Translations under genes and position numbers: made by a program
Assembly: GCA_913020475.1 (NCBI GenBank)
Contig: CAJVZM010000006.1
Location: forward strand, 1-35,558
Direction: 5' to 3'
Origin: an uncultured Flavobacteriaceae bacterium
GTDB taxonomy: Bacteria > Bacteroidota > Bacteroidia > Flavobacteriales > Flavobacteriaceae
Length of the DNA: 35,558 nucleotides
Notes under the pieces: model-generated
Told to the model about the DNA's origin: nothing
Databases searched by the model: none
Seen by the model: the letters and a program-made list of their open reading frames with translations, nothing else
Shown: positions 1 through 9,347 of the stretch, piece by piece
How the letters are laid out: the number at the start of each line of letters is the position of its first letter
Position numbering within the stretch: the first letter of the stretch is position 1

Positions 1-116
1 TTGTGAGGGTTAGTCTTGGAGGTAAAATCATTGAATATTTGACAACAAAAAGAGAGATATACTGTTAATTTTTAGTTGATTATTGTTTTTTATTGAAGAC
101 TTTTAACCTGAAATTT

Positions 117-245
117 AGAGCAAATTTACTCTTGTTTTATAAATCTTTTCTTTCAAAATTCTATATAGATTTTATATATAATGATAAATTGGTTTTCTAT
201 ATAATTATAATTTAAAATAAATAGTAAATCTACTCTTTGTTTTAT
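117..245. repeat. Two copies of a ~24-nt element with an imperfect 16-bp palindromic core, upstream of the MazG/HNH operon
   Basis: AGAGCAAATTTACTCTTGTTTTAT (117-140) and ATAGTAAATCTACTCTTTGTTTTAT (221-245); the core AGAG-C-AAATTT-A-CTCT is nearly self-complementary. Confidence 0.55.
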
Positions 246-263
246 TTAGTAAATTGAATTATT

Positions 264-614
264 GTGGAAAAAATCAAATTTAAACTTAGGGAATTTGCAA
301 AAGAAAGGGACTGGGATCAGTTTCACAGTCCAAAAAACCTAAGTATGGCATTGTCAAGTGAAGTAGGAGAACTTTTAGATTTATTACAGTGGAAATCTGA
401 AAAAAATAGTGAAGTTGATAAATTATCAGAAAAGGAATTAGATCACATTAGAGAGGAACTTGCTGATATATTTCTATATCTAATAAGAATTGCAGATAAA
501 CTTGATGTAAACCTTATTGAAGTTGCAGAGAAAAAGATAATCAAAAATGGAATTAAATATCCTGTAAAAATTTCAAAAGGAAACTCTAAGAAATATAATA
601 GAAGAGATGAGTAG
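264..614 (+). CDS. MazG-like nucleotide pyrophosphohydrolase (RS21-C6/dCTPase-like), GTG start
   Basis: 116 aa; FAKERDWDQFHSPKNLSMALSSEVGELLDLLQW...EELADIFLYLIRIADKLDVNL matches the all-alpha NTP pyrophosphatase pattern (EVGEL...EELAD). Confidence 0.88.
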   Translation: MEKIKFKLREFAKERDWDQFHSPKNLSMALSSEVGELLDLLQWKSEKNSEVDKLSEKELDHIREELADIFLYLIRIADKLDVNLIEVAEKKIIKNGIKYPVKISKGNSKKYNRRDE

Positions 615-1557
615 AATTATACTACAACCATCAGGGAATAAGGATGCAAGAGAACATTATGATGATACAATTCTAAATCCAGTTGGTGTAAATTCTATTT
701 CTAATTTTTTAAGTGATAAGGAGAAAAACATAATATCAAAAATTTATCCAAATAATAAACTTTTCATTTGGGGTGTTACTCCAGGTGGAAATAATATATC
801 TAAGTGGAATAAAATAAATCAGGGTGACGTCACATTATTTTCAAAAGATAAAAGAATTTATTCGTCAGGAGTAACAACATATAAATTCCAAAATAAAGAT
901 CTTGCACTTTTTTTATGGGATAAAAACTCAAAAAATCAAACATGGGAATATATATATCTTCTAGATGAAATTAAAACTCATAATATTCCATACGTAGATT
1001 TCAATAGATGTATTGGATATAAAGAAAATTATGTAATCCAAGGATTTAATGTTTTAGATAAAGAAAAAAGTGAAAAAGTTCTAAATAGATTTAACCTCTT
1101 TAGTGATACATACATTGAGGAGATAGATGTATCTTACTTTAATAAAATTTCTTTAGACTTAGATATAACAGAACAGTCTTACACTGGTTTAAGAAGACTT
1201 GAGCAAGGATTTTTAAGAAAAAATTTATTTAAAAATCATACTTTATTTAGTTGTTGCTGTTGTAAAAAAGAATATCCTGTTTCATTTTTAGTTGCTGCTC
1301 ACATCAAAAAAAGATCACATTGTAATAATAAAGAAAAATTGGATGAAAACATTGTGATACCACTCTGTAAATTTGGATGTGATGAACTATATGAAAAAGG
1401 TGTTTTAGTTGTTCAAAATGGTGAATTTACCTCGTCAAGGAAAAATGAAAATGAGAATATCAAATTATATATAGATTCAATTAAAGATAAAAGATGTAAT
1501 TATTACGATACAAATACATCCGAATATTTCGGTTGGCATTATGATTTTTACAATTAA
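607..1557 (+). CDS. HNH endonuclease-domain protein with a putative PUA/EVE-like N-terminal domain; possible modification-dependent restriction nuclease
   Basis: C-terminal CCCCKKEYPVSFLVAAHIKKRSHCNNKEKLDENIVIPLCKFGCDELYEKGVLVV is HNH-like. The N-terminal LFIWGVTPG..ISKWNKINQGDVTLFSKDKRIYSSGVTTYKF...ALFLWD...WEYIYLLDEI resembles PUA-like modified-base readers. Overlaps the upstream ORF by 8 nt. Confidence 0.75.
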   Translation: MSRIILQPSGNKDAREHYDDTILNPVGVNSISNFLSDKEKNIISKIYPNNKLFIWGVTPGGNNISKWNKINQGDVTLFSKDKRIYSSGVTTYKFQNKDLALFLWDKNSKNQTWEYIYLLDEIKTHNIPYVDFNRCIGYKENYVIQGFNVLDKEKSEKVLNRFNLFSDTYIEEIDVSYFNKISLDLDITEQSYTGLRRLEQGFLRKNLFKNHTLFSCCCCKKEYPVSFLVAAHIKKRSHCNNKEKLDENIVIPLCKFGCDELYEKGVLVVQNGEFTSSRKNENENIKLYIDSIKDKRCNYYDTNTSEYFGWHYDFYN

Positions 1558-1650
1558 TGTCTACTTTGAAAAAGAATATAGTTTTAGGTAGAAATTTTTT
1601 CTTCGTATTTTAAAATAAGAAAACCCAACAGGATGTTGAGATTGATTTTG

Positions 1651-1725
1651 TGGGCGCGAAGGGATTCGAACCCCTGACCCCTTGGGTGTAAACCAAGTGC
1701 TCTGAACCAACTGAGCTACGCGCCC
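1651..1725 (-). tRNA. tRNA-Val (anticodon TAC)
   Basis: Reverse complement GGGCGCGTAGCTCAGTTGGTTCAGAGCACTTGGTTTACACCCAAGGGGTCAGGGGTTCGAATCCCTTCGCGCCCA folds as a cloverleaf; anticodon loop TTTACAC. Confidence 0.95.
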
Positions 1726-1917
1726 TAATTTTTAATTATAATTCATTAAAACAATAGAAAAAAATTTATTTAACACTTCGAAAAATTTAATTAAATATTA
1801 TTTCAAAGCGACTTTTGAATCGGCTAATATAACATTATTCATTTACAACAAAAATAGTTTTTCATAGCATGTGTCGTTAATTTTTAACAGCTAATTTATT
1901 CATGTAAAAATCAGCAC

Positions 1918-3513
1918 TTAGTTAAAACTTAATTTGGCATTATTTTTTTTAGGATCAAAAAAATTAGTGTCTATTTCCTCAATTTTTTTTCCTTCAATAA
2001 AAACATTTTTTAAATGAACGCTCAAATCTTTCTTTTTGGTCTCGGAGTAGTACCTAAAGAAAGCCAACTTGTTGGGAAAGGCCTCTTCAAAATTACAATC
2101 CTCAATAGTGATGTTTTGGATTTTACCTAAAGAAGAAGTGTACCTATTTCTTTTGGTAATATAAAAGTTGATTGCTGTTTGCTTTCGATCTGGGTGACAA
2201 TGATCAGCGTATATATTTTTAAACAGCACTTCTTTAACCGATGCTCCATCCCTTACGTTGATTCCCATCACTCGGTCAGATTCGATAATGTCATTATTCT
2301 CAAAAACAATATTTTGCATGAGCTCACAATAGGTCTCTGTTCCAATTTTTAAAGCTGATTTTTTAGTTAAAAACACATTATTGCGAATGGTAATTCTCTC
2401 TGCATTGGGAATCATTTCTTGATTCTCACCCCATCCAGTACATTTTATTGCAACAGTATCATCTCCTGCCCAACCAAACGAGTTTTCAATCAATATATCA
2501 CTTGAGCTGTCTGGATCCCATCCGTCCAGACTACCTAGGTATTTACTTTCAGCGGGATTGTTCATGAGTTTACAATATCGAAAGCTAATGTGCTCTGAGT
2601 TGAGAATATGGGTATTCCAACGGCCAGCGTCCTTCAATAAAATTCCTTCTATTTGAACATTTCTTGAACGGTAAATCAGCAACAACCTCATACCTCCAAT
2701 CTTTAAGGACTGATCAGGGTGAGACAGAGCATTAATTTGAGTTCCGTTCCCATCAAGTGTTCCTAAACCTGAAATGTGGAGGTTTTGAACATCTTTTATA
2801 AGAATAAAATGATTGATTTTTGTTTTATCATCGGATATATAACTGCTCAGCGAATGATCATCTGCTATAATTCGTGCATTTTTATTGAGGTGGATTCGAC
2901 TATTGCTTCTAAACTCAAGTTTATAGGACTTATATTTTCCGGGAGGAAAATAGAGTACATTTTCAGTTCCAGAAATATCATCTAATGCCCTTTGAATTTT
3001 TGAGGTTTCATTCTTTTGACCGCTGTTGTCCACATCATAGAAATCCACTATGTTGATCCTTTTCTCGGGAATAACCTCGGGGGCTTCAAACAATAAAACC
3101 AAACGTTTTGTAAAATCTTGATTTTGCTTCAAACGAATTACGACATAACCCAATCGATCTATTATAAATGAAAGTTGATTTCCGGATTTCTCGCCCTTTA
3201 TTTTATATCGCTTTGGCGAGATGGACCATTCAGAATGATTAAAATTAAGTTCAGTAGACTGTAACTTAATACCAATAGGCTTACCTGTGTAGGTAATACG
3301 AGCAAATTTATAACTAGATAGACCGTGAATGGACGGAACATCGTTTTGTTCAAAAACCTCAACAGGTTTATCATCAGCATAAACCTCAAAAGTCTTGGCA
3401 TTAGAATGAAAAGACAATGAATAAATAAAAATCAAAAGTAAAAATCGCAATCCAAAAAATTTTGTGGAAATATAGTAAACTATTTCAAATCCACTTCTCT
3501 TAAAAATCGTCAC
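1918..3513 (-). CDS. Secreted right-handed parallel beta-helix glycosidase, GH28-like
   Basis: 531 aa with N-terminal hydrophobic signal; NIVDFYDVDNSGQKNETSKIQRALDDI, YFPPGKY and DGWDPDSSSDILIENSFGWAGDDTVAIKC are typical of GH28-like folds. Confidence 0.75.
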   Translation of the reverse strand: MTIFKRSGFEIVYYISTKFFGLRFLLLIFIYSLSFHSNAKTFEVYADDKPVEVFEQNDVPSIHGLSSYKFARITYTGKPIGIKLQSTELNFNHSEWSISPKRYKIKGEKSGNQLSFIIDRLGYVVIRLKQNQDFTKRLVLLFEAPEVIPEKRINIVDFYDVDNSGQKNETSKIQRALDDISGTENVLYFPPGKYKSYKLEFRSNSRIHLNKNARIIADDHSLSSYISDDKTKINHFILIKDVQNLHISGLGTLDGNGTQINALSHPDQSLKIGGMRLLLIYRSRNVQIEGILLKDAGRWNTHILNSEHISFRYCKLMNNPAESKYLGSLDGWDPDSSSDILIENSFGWAGDDTVAIKCTGWGENQEMIPNAERITIRNNVFLTKKSALKIGTETYCELMQNIVFENNDIIESDRVMGINVRDGASVKEVLFKNIYADHCHPDRKQTAINFYITKRNRYTSSLGKIQNITIEDCNFEEAFPNKLAFFRYYSETKKKDLSVHLKNVFIEGKKIEEIDTNFFDPKKNNAKLSFN

Positions 3514-3533
3514 AAGAAAACATTTATCGAATT

Positions 3534-4748
3534 TTATAATATCTCTGCCACCACAAAAGTACTTCCCCCTATAAAGATAAAATCATCATCATGGGCTTTT
3601 CTTTTAGCGGCCAAAAAAGCAGCTTTAACCGTTGGAAAAATTTTGTAAGAAATATCTAAATCTTGGGTGATCCTTTTCAAATCATATGTGGCCAAAGCTC
3701 TAGGGATTTGAGGAGCAGAAAGGTAAAATTCAGAATCAGGGGGGAAAAGCCTGATGATTTCATCCACCGCTTTGTCCTTTACAAAGCCCAATACTAAATG
3801 AAGTTGGCGATAGGAGTGCGATTCGATCTGGGGAATAATATATTGTAGTCCCTCTAGGTTGTGAGCTACATCAGCTACAATCATTGGCACTTCGTTCATA
3901 ACTTGCCACCTTCCCTGAATCCCAGTATTGGCCACCACATTCATTAAACCATTCTCTAATTTGTCGGGATGGAGTTCAAAACCCTTTAAATGTTGGAGCC
4001 CAACAACGGCAGTCTTAATATTCTGTCGCTGATAAGTCCCTTTTAAGTCGGATTCGTATTCTATGGATTTCATTTGATCGGCAAAGATGATTTCAGCTTT
4101 CAACTGGCGGGCTTTCTCTTTGAAAACAGCTTGGGTTTCCACTTGGGTCAAACCAACAATCACTGGAATATTAGGCTTGATGATCCCTGCTTTTTCTCGG
4201 GCAATTTCAGCCAGACTATCTCCCAAAAATTGGGTGTGATCCATTCCTATGTTAGTAATTATACAAAACTCTGGTTGGATCAGATTGGTTCCGTCCAACC
4301 GTCCTCCCATGCCTACTTCAATGACCGCTATATCCACATCCTTTTTTGAAAAATAAGAGAATGCCAAGCCCACTGTCATCTCAAAAAAAGAGAGGGAGTG
4401 AGACTCAAAATAAGTGCGGTGCTTTTCAACAAAATCCACGACAAATGCTTTATCAATGGGCTGACCATTAATCTTGATTCTCTCCCTAAAATCTTTTAGA
4501 TGGGGAGAAGTGTACAATCCAACCTGAAGTCCATGGTGTTGTAGAACTGATGCCATCATATGAGCAGTCGATCCTTTTCCATTAGTTCCGGCCACATGGA
4601 TGGTTTTAATTTGGTCTTGGGGTTGATTGAGGTAGTCGCAAAAGTCCTCTATACGTGACAAATCAGGCCGATAGGCTTGGGCTCCTTTTTTTTGATACAT
4701 TGGAAGTTGGGAAAACATCCAAGCCAAAATGGATTCGTAATTTTCCAA
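3534..4748 (-). CDS. folC: Bifunctional dihydrofolate synthase/folylpolyglutamate synthase
   Basis: IKTIHVAGTNGKGSTAHMMASVLQ, YTSPHLKDFRERIKING and IAREKAGIIKPNIPVI are FolC signatures. Confidence 0.95.
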   Translation of the reverse strand: MENYESILAWMFSQLPMYQKKGAQAYRPDLSRIEDFCDYLNQPQDQIKTIHVAGTNGKGSTAHMMASVLQHHGLQVGLYTSPHLKDFRERIKINGQPIDKAFVVDFVEKHRTYFESHSLSFFEMTVGLAFSYFSKKDVDIAVIEVGMGGRLDGTNLIQPEFCIITNIGMDHTQFLGDSLAEIAREKAGIIKPNIPVIVGLTQVETQAVFKEKARQLKAEIIFADQMKSIEYESDLKGTYQRQNIKTAVVGLQHLKGFELHPDKLENGLMNVVANTGIQGRWQVMNEVPMIVADVAHNLEGLQYIIPQIESHSYRQLHLVLGFVKDKAVDEIIRLFPPDSEFYLSAPQIPRALATYDLKRITQDLDISYKIFPTVKAAFLAAKRKAHDDDFIFIGGSTFVVAEIL

Positions 4749-4749
4749 T

Positions 4750-5571
4750 CTATTTTCCCAATTTGAACTGAATCACAACAAAACCGATCTGTTGGGCAGG
4801 TGCTTTGGGATCGGGAAACCATTTGTGCAGTAGAGCGGTTTCTCTAGCGGGTTTAAGTAGGCAGGGATGTGTATTAGTCGATCCCTTGACACCTGGCTCG
4901 GCCTTAACCACATCACCTTGACGGTTAACGGTTATTCTGACCACCACCACTCCATCTTGGTTACACTGTTGGGTCACTTTTCCACGAGACTCCAAGCGGC
5001 GACCATTCAATCCAAATCCTTTGCCCATTCCTCCTGGACCATCAAAATTAAAATAGGTATTCGAATAGGGATTGCCTTCAATTTTACCTTTGTCTCCCGT
5101 AACTTGGTCATTACCCTCTCCCTGATGGCTTGCTTTTTCGGTTAACTTTTTTTGATTGACCAATTTGGACAAAATATTTTTGGTCGCCTGATCTACTTTT
5201 AGCTTAGGTTGCTCCACGTTTTTAGTAACTTCTTTTACAGGGGGAATTTGTTTTTTTTTGATTTTATCTGGAACAGCGACATCACTGCTCTCTTGGGTCG
5301 ACACTTGGGGTTGGGCTACCCTATTGTGTGTTGCTTTTGAGGCCGCTTTTTTTGGAGTCGGTTTTGGAGTGGTTTTAGCTGCAACAGGTTTTTGAGGTTG
5401 TGTCTTTCCCATACCCTGTGTGGTGTTTCCAAAATTTACTTCCATTCCAAAACTTATCGGAGGATCGTAATACTTCAAACCCAACAAAAAAAATAAAAGA
5501 ACCAATAAAGCGGCAATCAGAGTAGTGATGGCTGCCGATTTTTTTTGATGTGGTGTTTCGAAATATTTCAT
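4750..5571 (-). CDS. TonB-family energy transducer
   Basis: Single N-terminal TM helix, Pro/Lys-rich linker, C-terminal CNQDGVVVVRITVNRQGDVVKAEPGVKGS...; directly downstream of exbD. Confidence 0.87.
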   Translation of the reverse strand: MKYFETPHQKKSAAITTLIAALLVLLFFLLGLKYYDPPISFGMEVNFGNTTQGMGKTQPQKPVAAKTTPKPTPKKAASKATHNRVAQPQVSTQESSDVAVPDKIKKKQIPPVKEVTKNVEQPKLKVDQATKNILSKLVNQKKLTEKASHQGEGNDQVTGDKGKIEGNPYSNTYFNFDGPGGMGKGFGLNGRRLESRGKVTQQCNQDGVVVVRITVNRQGDVVKAEPGVKGSTNTHPCLLKPARETALLHKWFPDPKAPAQQIGFVVIQFKLGK

Positions 5572-5963
5572 GGTGCATCAACCGCCAAAACAACTTTGAT
5601 GCTGTTCTGATTGGCAATATTCATTACATAAACCACCTGATCTATGGAGACCTTATCCTCAGCCCTCAGAACAATTGCAGGAGCACTAGAGCCCTTGAAT
5701 TTTGAAATCAACGCTTGTTCAATTCTACCTTTGGAAATCTGTTTGGAATCCAAATAAAATTGAGAGCGGTTGTTGATGGTCAGCGATATCGTGTTTCGGT
5801 TTTCTGTTTTTCCTTTAGCTTGGGGAAGTTTCACATCAATGGTATCCAAGTTTTTAGCCAAAGTTGAAGCAATCATAAAAAAAATCAACAACAGAAAAAC
5901 GATGTCTGTCATAGAGGACATGTTAAATTCAGGGGTGATCTTATTTCTTCCTTTCAGATTCAT
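5568..5963 (-). CDS. exbD: ExbD/TolR biopolymer transport protein
   Basis: ITPEFNMSSMTDIVFLLLIFFMIASTLAK; 131 aa; overlaps tonB by 4 nt. Confidence 0.93.
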   Translation of the reverse strand: MNLKGRNKITPEFNMSSMTDIVFLLLIFFMIASTLAKNLDTIDVKLPQAKGKTENRNTISLTINNRSQFYLDSKQISKGRIEQALISKFKGSSAPAIVLRAEDKVSIDQVVYVMNIANQNSIKVVLAVDAP

Positions 5964-5964
5964 C

Positions 5965-6642
5965 TTAGGCAGGTTCGTTCAGTAAATCGAAAAACTCCAA
6001 AGAAGTAGCCTCCATTTGATAAACTACTTTATTCGTTTTCACCACCAAATGATTGTAGGTGATATAGCCAACAATTCCCACGATAAGACCAGCTACGGTT
6101 GTTGTCATAGCAGTATAAAGCCCATTGGACAGAAGCTGCATATCGATATTCCCACCGGCATTTGAAATCTCAAAAATCGATAAAATCATTCCAATGACAG
6201 TACCCAAAAATCCAATCATGGGTGCAGCTCCAGCAATGGTAGCCAGAATACTAACGTTTTTCTCTAATTTGTATATCTCCAATCTACCGGCATTTTCTAT
6301 TGTGGTTCTGATGTCCTCCAAGGGTCTTCCGATACGCGAGAGTCCTTTGGCGATCAATCGGGCAACGGGTTTGTTTTCACTTATGCATAGTGCCTGGGCT
6401 CCATCGATTTTATCACTTAGAACATAGGTTTTGATTTGAGCCATAAAATTGGGACTGATTTTAGAGGCCGACTTGATGGCAAATAATCGCTCAAAATAAA
6501 TGTAAATGACAATGATCAACAGAAGAAAAAGCAATCCAATAATAAATTGACCCCCCAAACCACCGTCTGTTATTAACTCGATCAGAGAAAGGGTTTTTTC
6601 AGTCTGAAGAGGGGTTTTTTGTATTAATAGCATATAGGCCAA
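5965..6642 (-). CDS. exbB: MotA/TolQ/ExbB proton channel protein
   Basis: LATIAGAAPMIGFLGTVIGMILSIFEI and LYTAMTTTVAGLIVGIVGYITYN; upstream of exbD. Confidence 0.93.
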   Translation of the reverse strand: MAYMLLIQKTPLQTEKTLSLIELITDGGLGGQFIIGLLFLLLIIVIYIYFERLFAIKSASKISPNFMAQIKTYVLSDKIDGAQALCISENKPVARLIAKGLSRIGRPLEDIRTTIENAGRLEIYKLEKNVSILATIAGAAPMIGFLGTVIGMILSIFEISNAGGNIDMQLLSNGLYTAMTTTVAGLIVGIVGYITYNHLVVKTNKVVYQMEATSLEFFDLLNEPA

Positions 6643-6687
6643 AGGTTTATTATTATAACGATGGTAGCGGAAAAAAATTTTACTCCA

Positions 6688-8016
6688 CTACAAAATAAAA
6701 TCTCGCATCAAAATAAAAGTAAGTGAGCCGGCTATAAAACCTGCCATGGCCAACCACGAGATTTTTTTTAAATACCAGAAGAAATCAATACGCTCCATTC
6801 CCATGGCCACAACTCCAGCTGCAGAGCCAATGATAAGCATACTGCCTCCTGTCCCAGCAGAAAAAGCTATGAAGTGCCAAAGTGGGTGATCTATCATTTC
6901 AGAAAACATTCCCATACTAGCTGCCACCAGTGGGACATTGTCAATAATTGCAGAGCCTATACCCAACAACATTACCACAATATCAGCATTGGGAATGGCT
7001 GCATTTAGGGAACCTGCAAATTCAAACAACATTCCCAAGGATTCTAGAGCAGCAACAGCCAATAAAATCCCCAAAAAGAAAAGTATGCTGGGCAATTCGA
7101 TTTTAGATAGAGAACTATGAACTGGGCTGTGACTTGAATATTCCTCATGCTCCGTATCAATCGAGGTAATATTGATTTTGGCACTACTAAAGTATTCAGC
7201 AAAAGTAGCTACAACAGCCAATGAAAGCATCATGCCCACATAAGGAGGTAAGTGGGTTAAAGTTTTGAATACCGGAACAAAAACAATAGCGGAAAGGCCC
7301 AGGTAAAGCATAGCAGCCCCATATTTGTGTGTATCTCCATCTTTATCGTCTAAAAGATCGGAAATATCTCCTTTAAACGCTGGCAGTCTGGAGGCAAGCA
7401 GGACAGGAACCACCATACAGACCAATGAAGGAATTAGTAGGTACTTAATGAGTTTGACAGTAGTAACCTTATTTCCAATCCAAAGCATGGTAGTAGTCAC
7501 ATCACCAATTGGAGACCATGCTCCTCCAGCATTGGCTGCAATGATAATCAAACCTGCAAACCATATTCTGTCATTGTGTTTTTTGACGACTTTTTGGAGT
7601 ATGGTAATCAAAACGATGGTGGCGGTTAGATTGTCGATAATGGCGGAAAGGATAAATGCCAATATAGAGAATATGACGAGTAAGCCCTTTTTGGATTTTG
7701 TTTTGATAAATTTTTTGATAGTCGCAAATCCGTTAAAATAATCGATGATTTCAACAATGGTCATAGCTCCCAACAAGAAAATGATGATCTCAGCAGTTTT
7801 CCCTAAGTGATGCAATAACACCTCCTCTACATGGCTGGGTTTGAGTTCTCTTAGAAGTGTGTCAACTTCGAATACAGGAAGGTGATAAACGGATATGATA
7901 GCCCACAAAATGGACATCATGGCTAAAGCGGGTATTAATTTATCAATTTTAAGGGAATGCTCCAAAGTGATGGCTAAATAGCCTAATGAAAAAATGGTGA
8001 TAAGGGTAATTTCCAT
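6688..8016 (-). CDS. nhaD: Na+/H+ antiporter, NhaD family
   Basis: Multi-TM; LAFILSAIIDNLTATIVLITILQ, AANAGGAWSPIGDVTTTMLWI and AIIDNVPLVAASMGM are NhaD-type. Confidence 0.92.
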   Translation of the reverse strand: MEITLITIFSLGYLAITLEHSLKIDKLIPALAMMSILWAIISVYHLPVFEVDTLLRELKPSHVEEVLLHHLGKTAEIIIFLLGAMTIVEIIDYFNGFATIKKFIKTKSKKGLLVIFSILAFILSAIIDNLTATIVLITILQKVVKKHNDRIWFAGLIIIAANAGGAWSPIGDVTTTMLWIGNKVTTVKLIKYLLIPSLVCMVVPVLLASRLPAFKGDISDLLDDKDGDTHKYGAAMLYLGLSAIVFVPVFKTLTHLPPYVGMMLSLAVVATFAEYFSSAKINITSIDTEHEEYSSHSPVHSSLSKIELPSILFFLGILLAVAALESLGMLFEFAGSLNAAIPNADIVVMLLGIGSAIIDNVPLVAASMGMFSEMIDHPLWHFIAFSAGTGGSMLIIGSAAGVVAMGMERIDFFWYLKKISWLAMAGFIAGSLTFILMRDFIL

Positions 8017-8064
8017 AAGAGTAGGGTTGAATCATGTTTTGGATATCGAAAGTAAAAAATAATC

Positions 8065-9153
8065 TCAATCTCTCCGTGAATTTGGAAAAAATATTTTCCC
8101 CGTAGCATGATCCTTTTCTGCTCCAGTTACACTGGCAAGGCAATTGACGGAACCTTGCCACTTAAGTAGACCCAAAAAAGCAAAAATCAAGGCTTCTTTA
8201 AATTCTACAATTTCGGAATGGGGAATCACTATTTTCGCTTTAGTTCTTTCTTGAATCGCCTTCACTAAAAAGCTATTGAATACCCCACCTCCAGTAATGA
8301 GTACAGATCCATCTTCAGGCAAGCATCTTGCTATCTCTTGAGCGATGTGCTGGGTATAGGTGTAAAGTAAATCTTTTGTGTCCTCATTAGCGAAATCCTT
8401 CAAAATATCAAAAATATGTCCTTGAACCCATTCCATCCCTAATGATTTGGGTGGTTTTTTGGAATAATAATCAAGTTGACTCAATCTATTAGAAAGTGCT
8501 GAGATCATTTTTCCTTCAGCAGCAGCTTTTCCACCAGTATCATATTGCAAATTCAAGCGATGAGCCAAAAAATTAAGAACGGTATTTACGGCACAGATAT
8601 CATAGGCCAAAACTAAATCGTTTTGTAAAATACTGATATTGGAAAATCCTCCCAGATTGACACAAGCCTGATGTTCACTAAAAAGCATCAAATCTCCAAC
8701 GGGAACCAATGGAGCACCTTGCCCACCCATGGCGACGTCCTGGGTTCTAAAGTCACATACAACAGGCCATCCAATGCGATCTGCCAAACGACTTAAATTG
8801 CCGATTTGTAAGGTAAAACCCTCTTGAGGTTGATGAAAAACAGTATGGCCATGAGATGCCACTGCCTCTAGCACTTCAATTTTCTCCTTGGTAATAAAAT
8901 CAGAGATTGTATTTCCTAAATAATCAGTAAACTTAATATTGAGTTTTTCTAGTTTCGCTGGAGCTAATTCAATTGAATTGCTTAAATTATTTTTCCAGAT
9001 TTGACTGTAATCGACGGTTTCAGAAGCTAAAATTTGAAAATTCCATGTCTCCTTTTTCGTAAACTTTACATAAGTAAGGTCTATACCATCCAGTGATGTT
9101 CCAGACATACAACCAATCATGTAATAATTATTAGACTCTCTTTGGGTTGTCAA
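8065..9153 (-). CDS. anmK: Anhydro-N-acetylmuramic acid kinase
   Basis: MIGCMSGTSLDGIDLTYVKF, VASHGHTVFHQP, CDFRTQDVAMGGQGAPLVPVGD and LITGGGVFNSFL. Confidence 0.95.
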   Translation of the reverse strand: MTTQRESNNYYMIGCMSGTSLDGIDLTYVKFTKKETWNFQILASETVDYSQIWKNNLSNSIELAPAKLEKLNIKFTDYLGNTISDFITKEKIEVLEAVASHGHTVFHQPQEGFTLQIGNLSRLADRIGWPVVCDFRTQDVAMGGQGAPLVPVGDLMLFSEHQACVNLGGFSNISILQNDLVLAYDICAVNTVLNFLAHRLNLQYDTGGKAAAEGKMISALSNRLSQLDYYSKKPPKSLGMEWVQGHIFDILKDFANEDTKDLLYTYTQHIAQEIARCLPEDGSVLITGGGVFNSFLVKAIQERTKAKIVIPHSEIVEFKEALIFAFLGLLKWQGSVNCLASVTGAEKDHATGKIFFPNSRRD

Positions 9154-9289
9154 TTTGCAATTGTTTTTTTGTTATTGAAAATAAATTTTAAAAATAAATG
9201 ATTAAAATGAACCATTGATTGGACATTTAATAAAATTTAAAGCTTTTAATCGTAATTTGATAATTGTATTTTATTGTAATTGACAAACT

Positions 9290-9320
9290 TTTGGGCTTAA
9301 ACTTTAAACATTTAATTTTG
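9290..9320 (+). promoter_or_regulatory. Putative Bacteroidota-type promoter for gltBD
   Basis: TTTG (9290-9293) - N19 - TAATTTTG (9313-9320), matching TTTG/TANNTTTG; 27 nt before the gltB ATG. Confidence 0.65.
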
Positions 9321-9347
9321 AGGTCCTATATTTAAAAAACCGACTTA

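Noticed and set aside
3-68. Open frame VRVSLGGKIIEYLTTKREIYC* entering from the left window edge
   Set aside because: Only 21 codons visible with no recognisable motif; could be a gene 3' end but cannot be supported.
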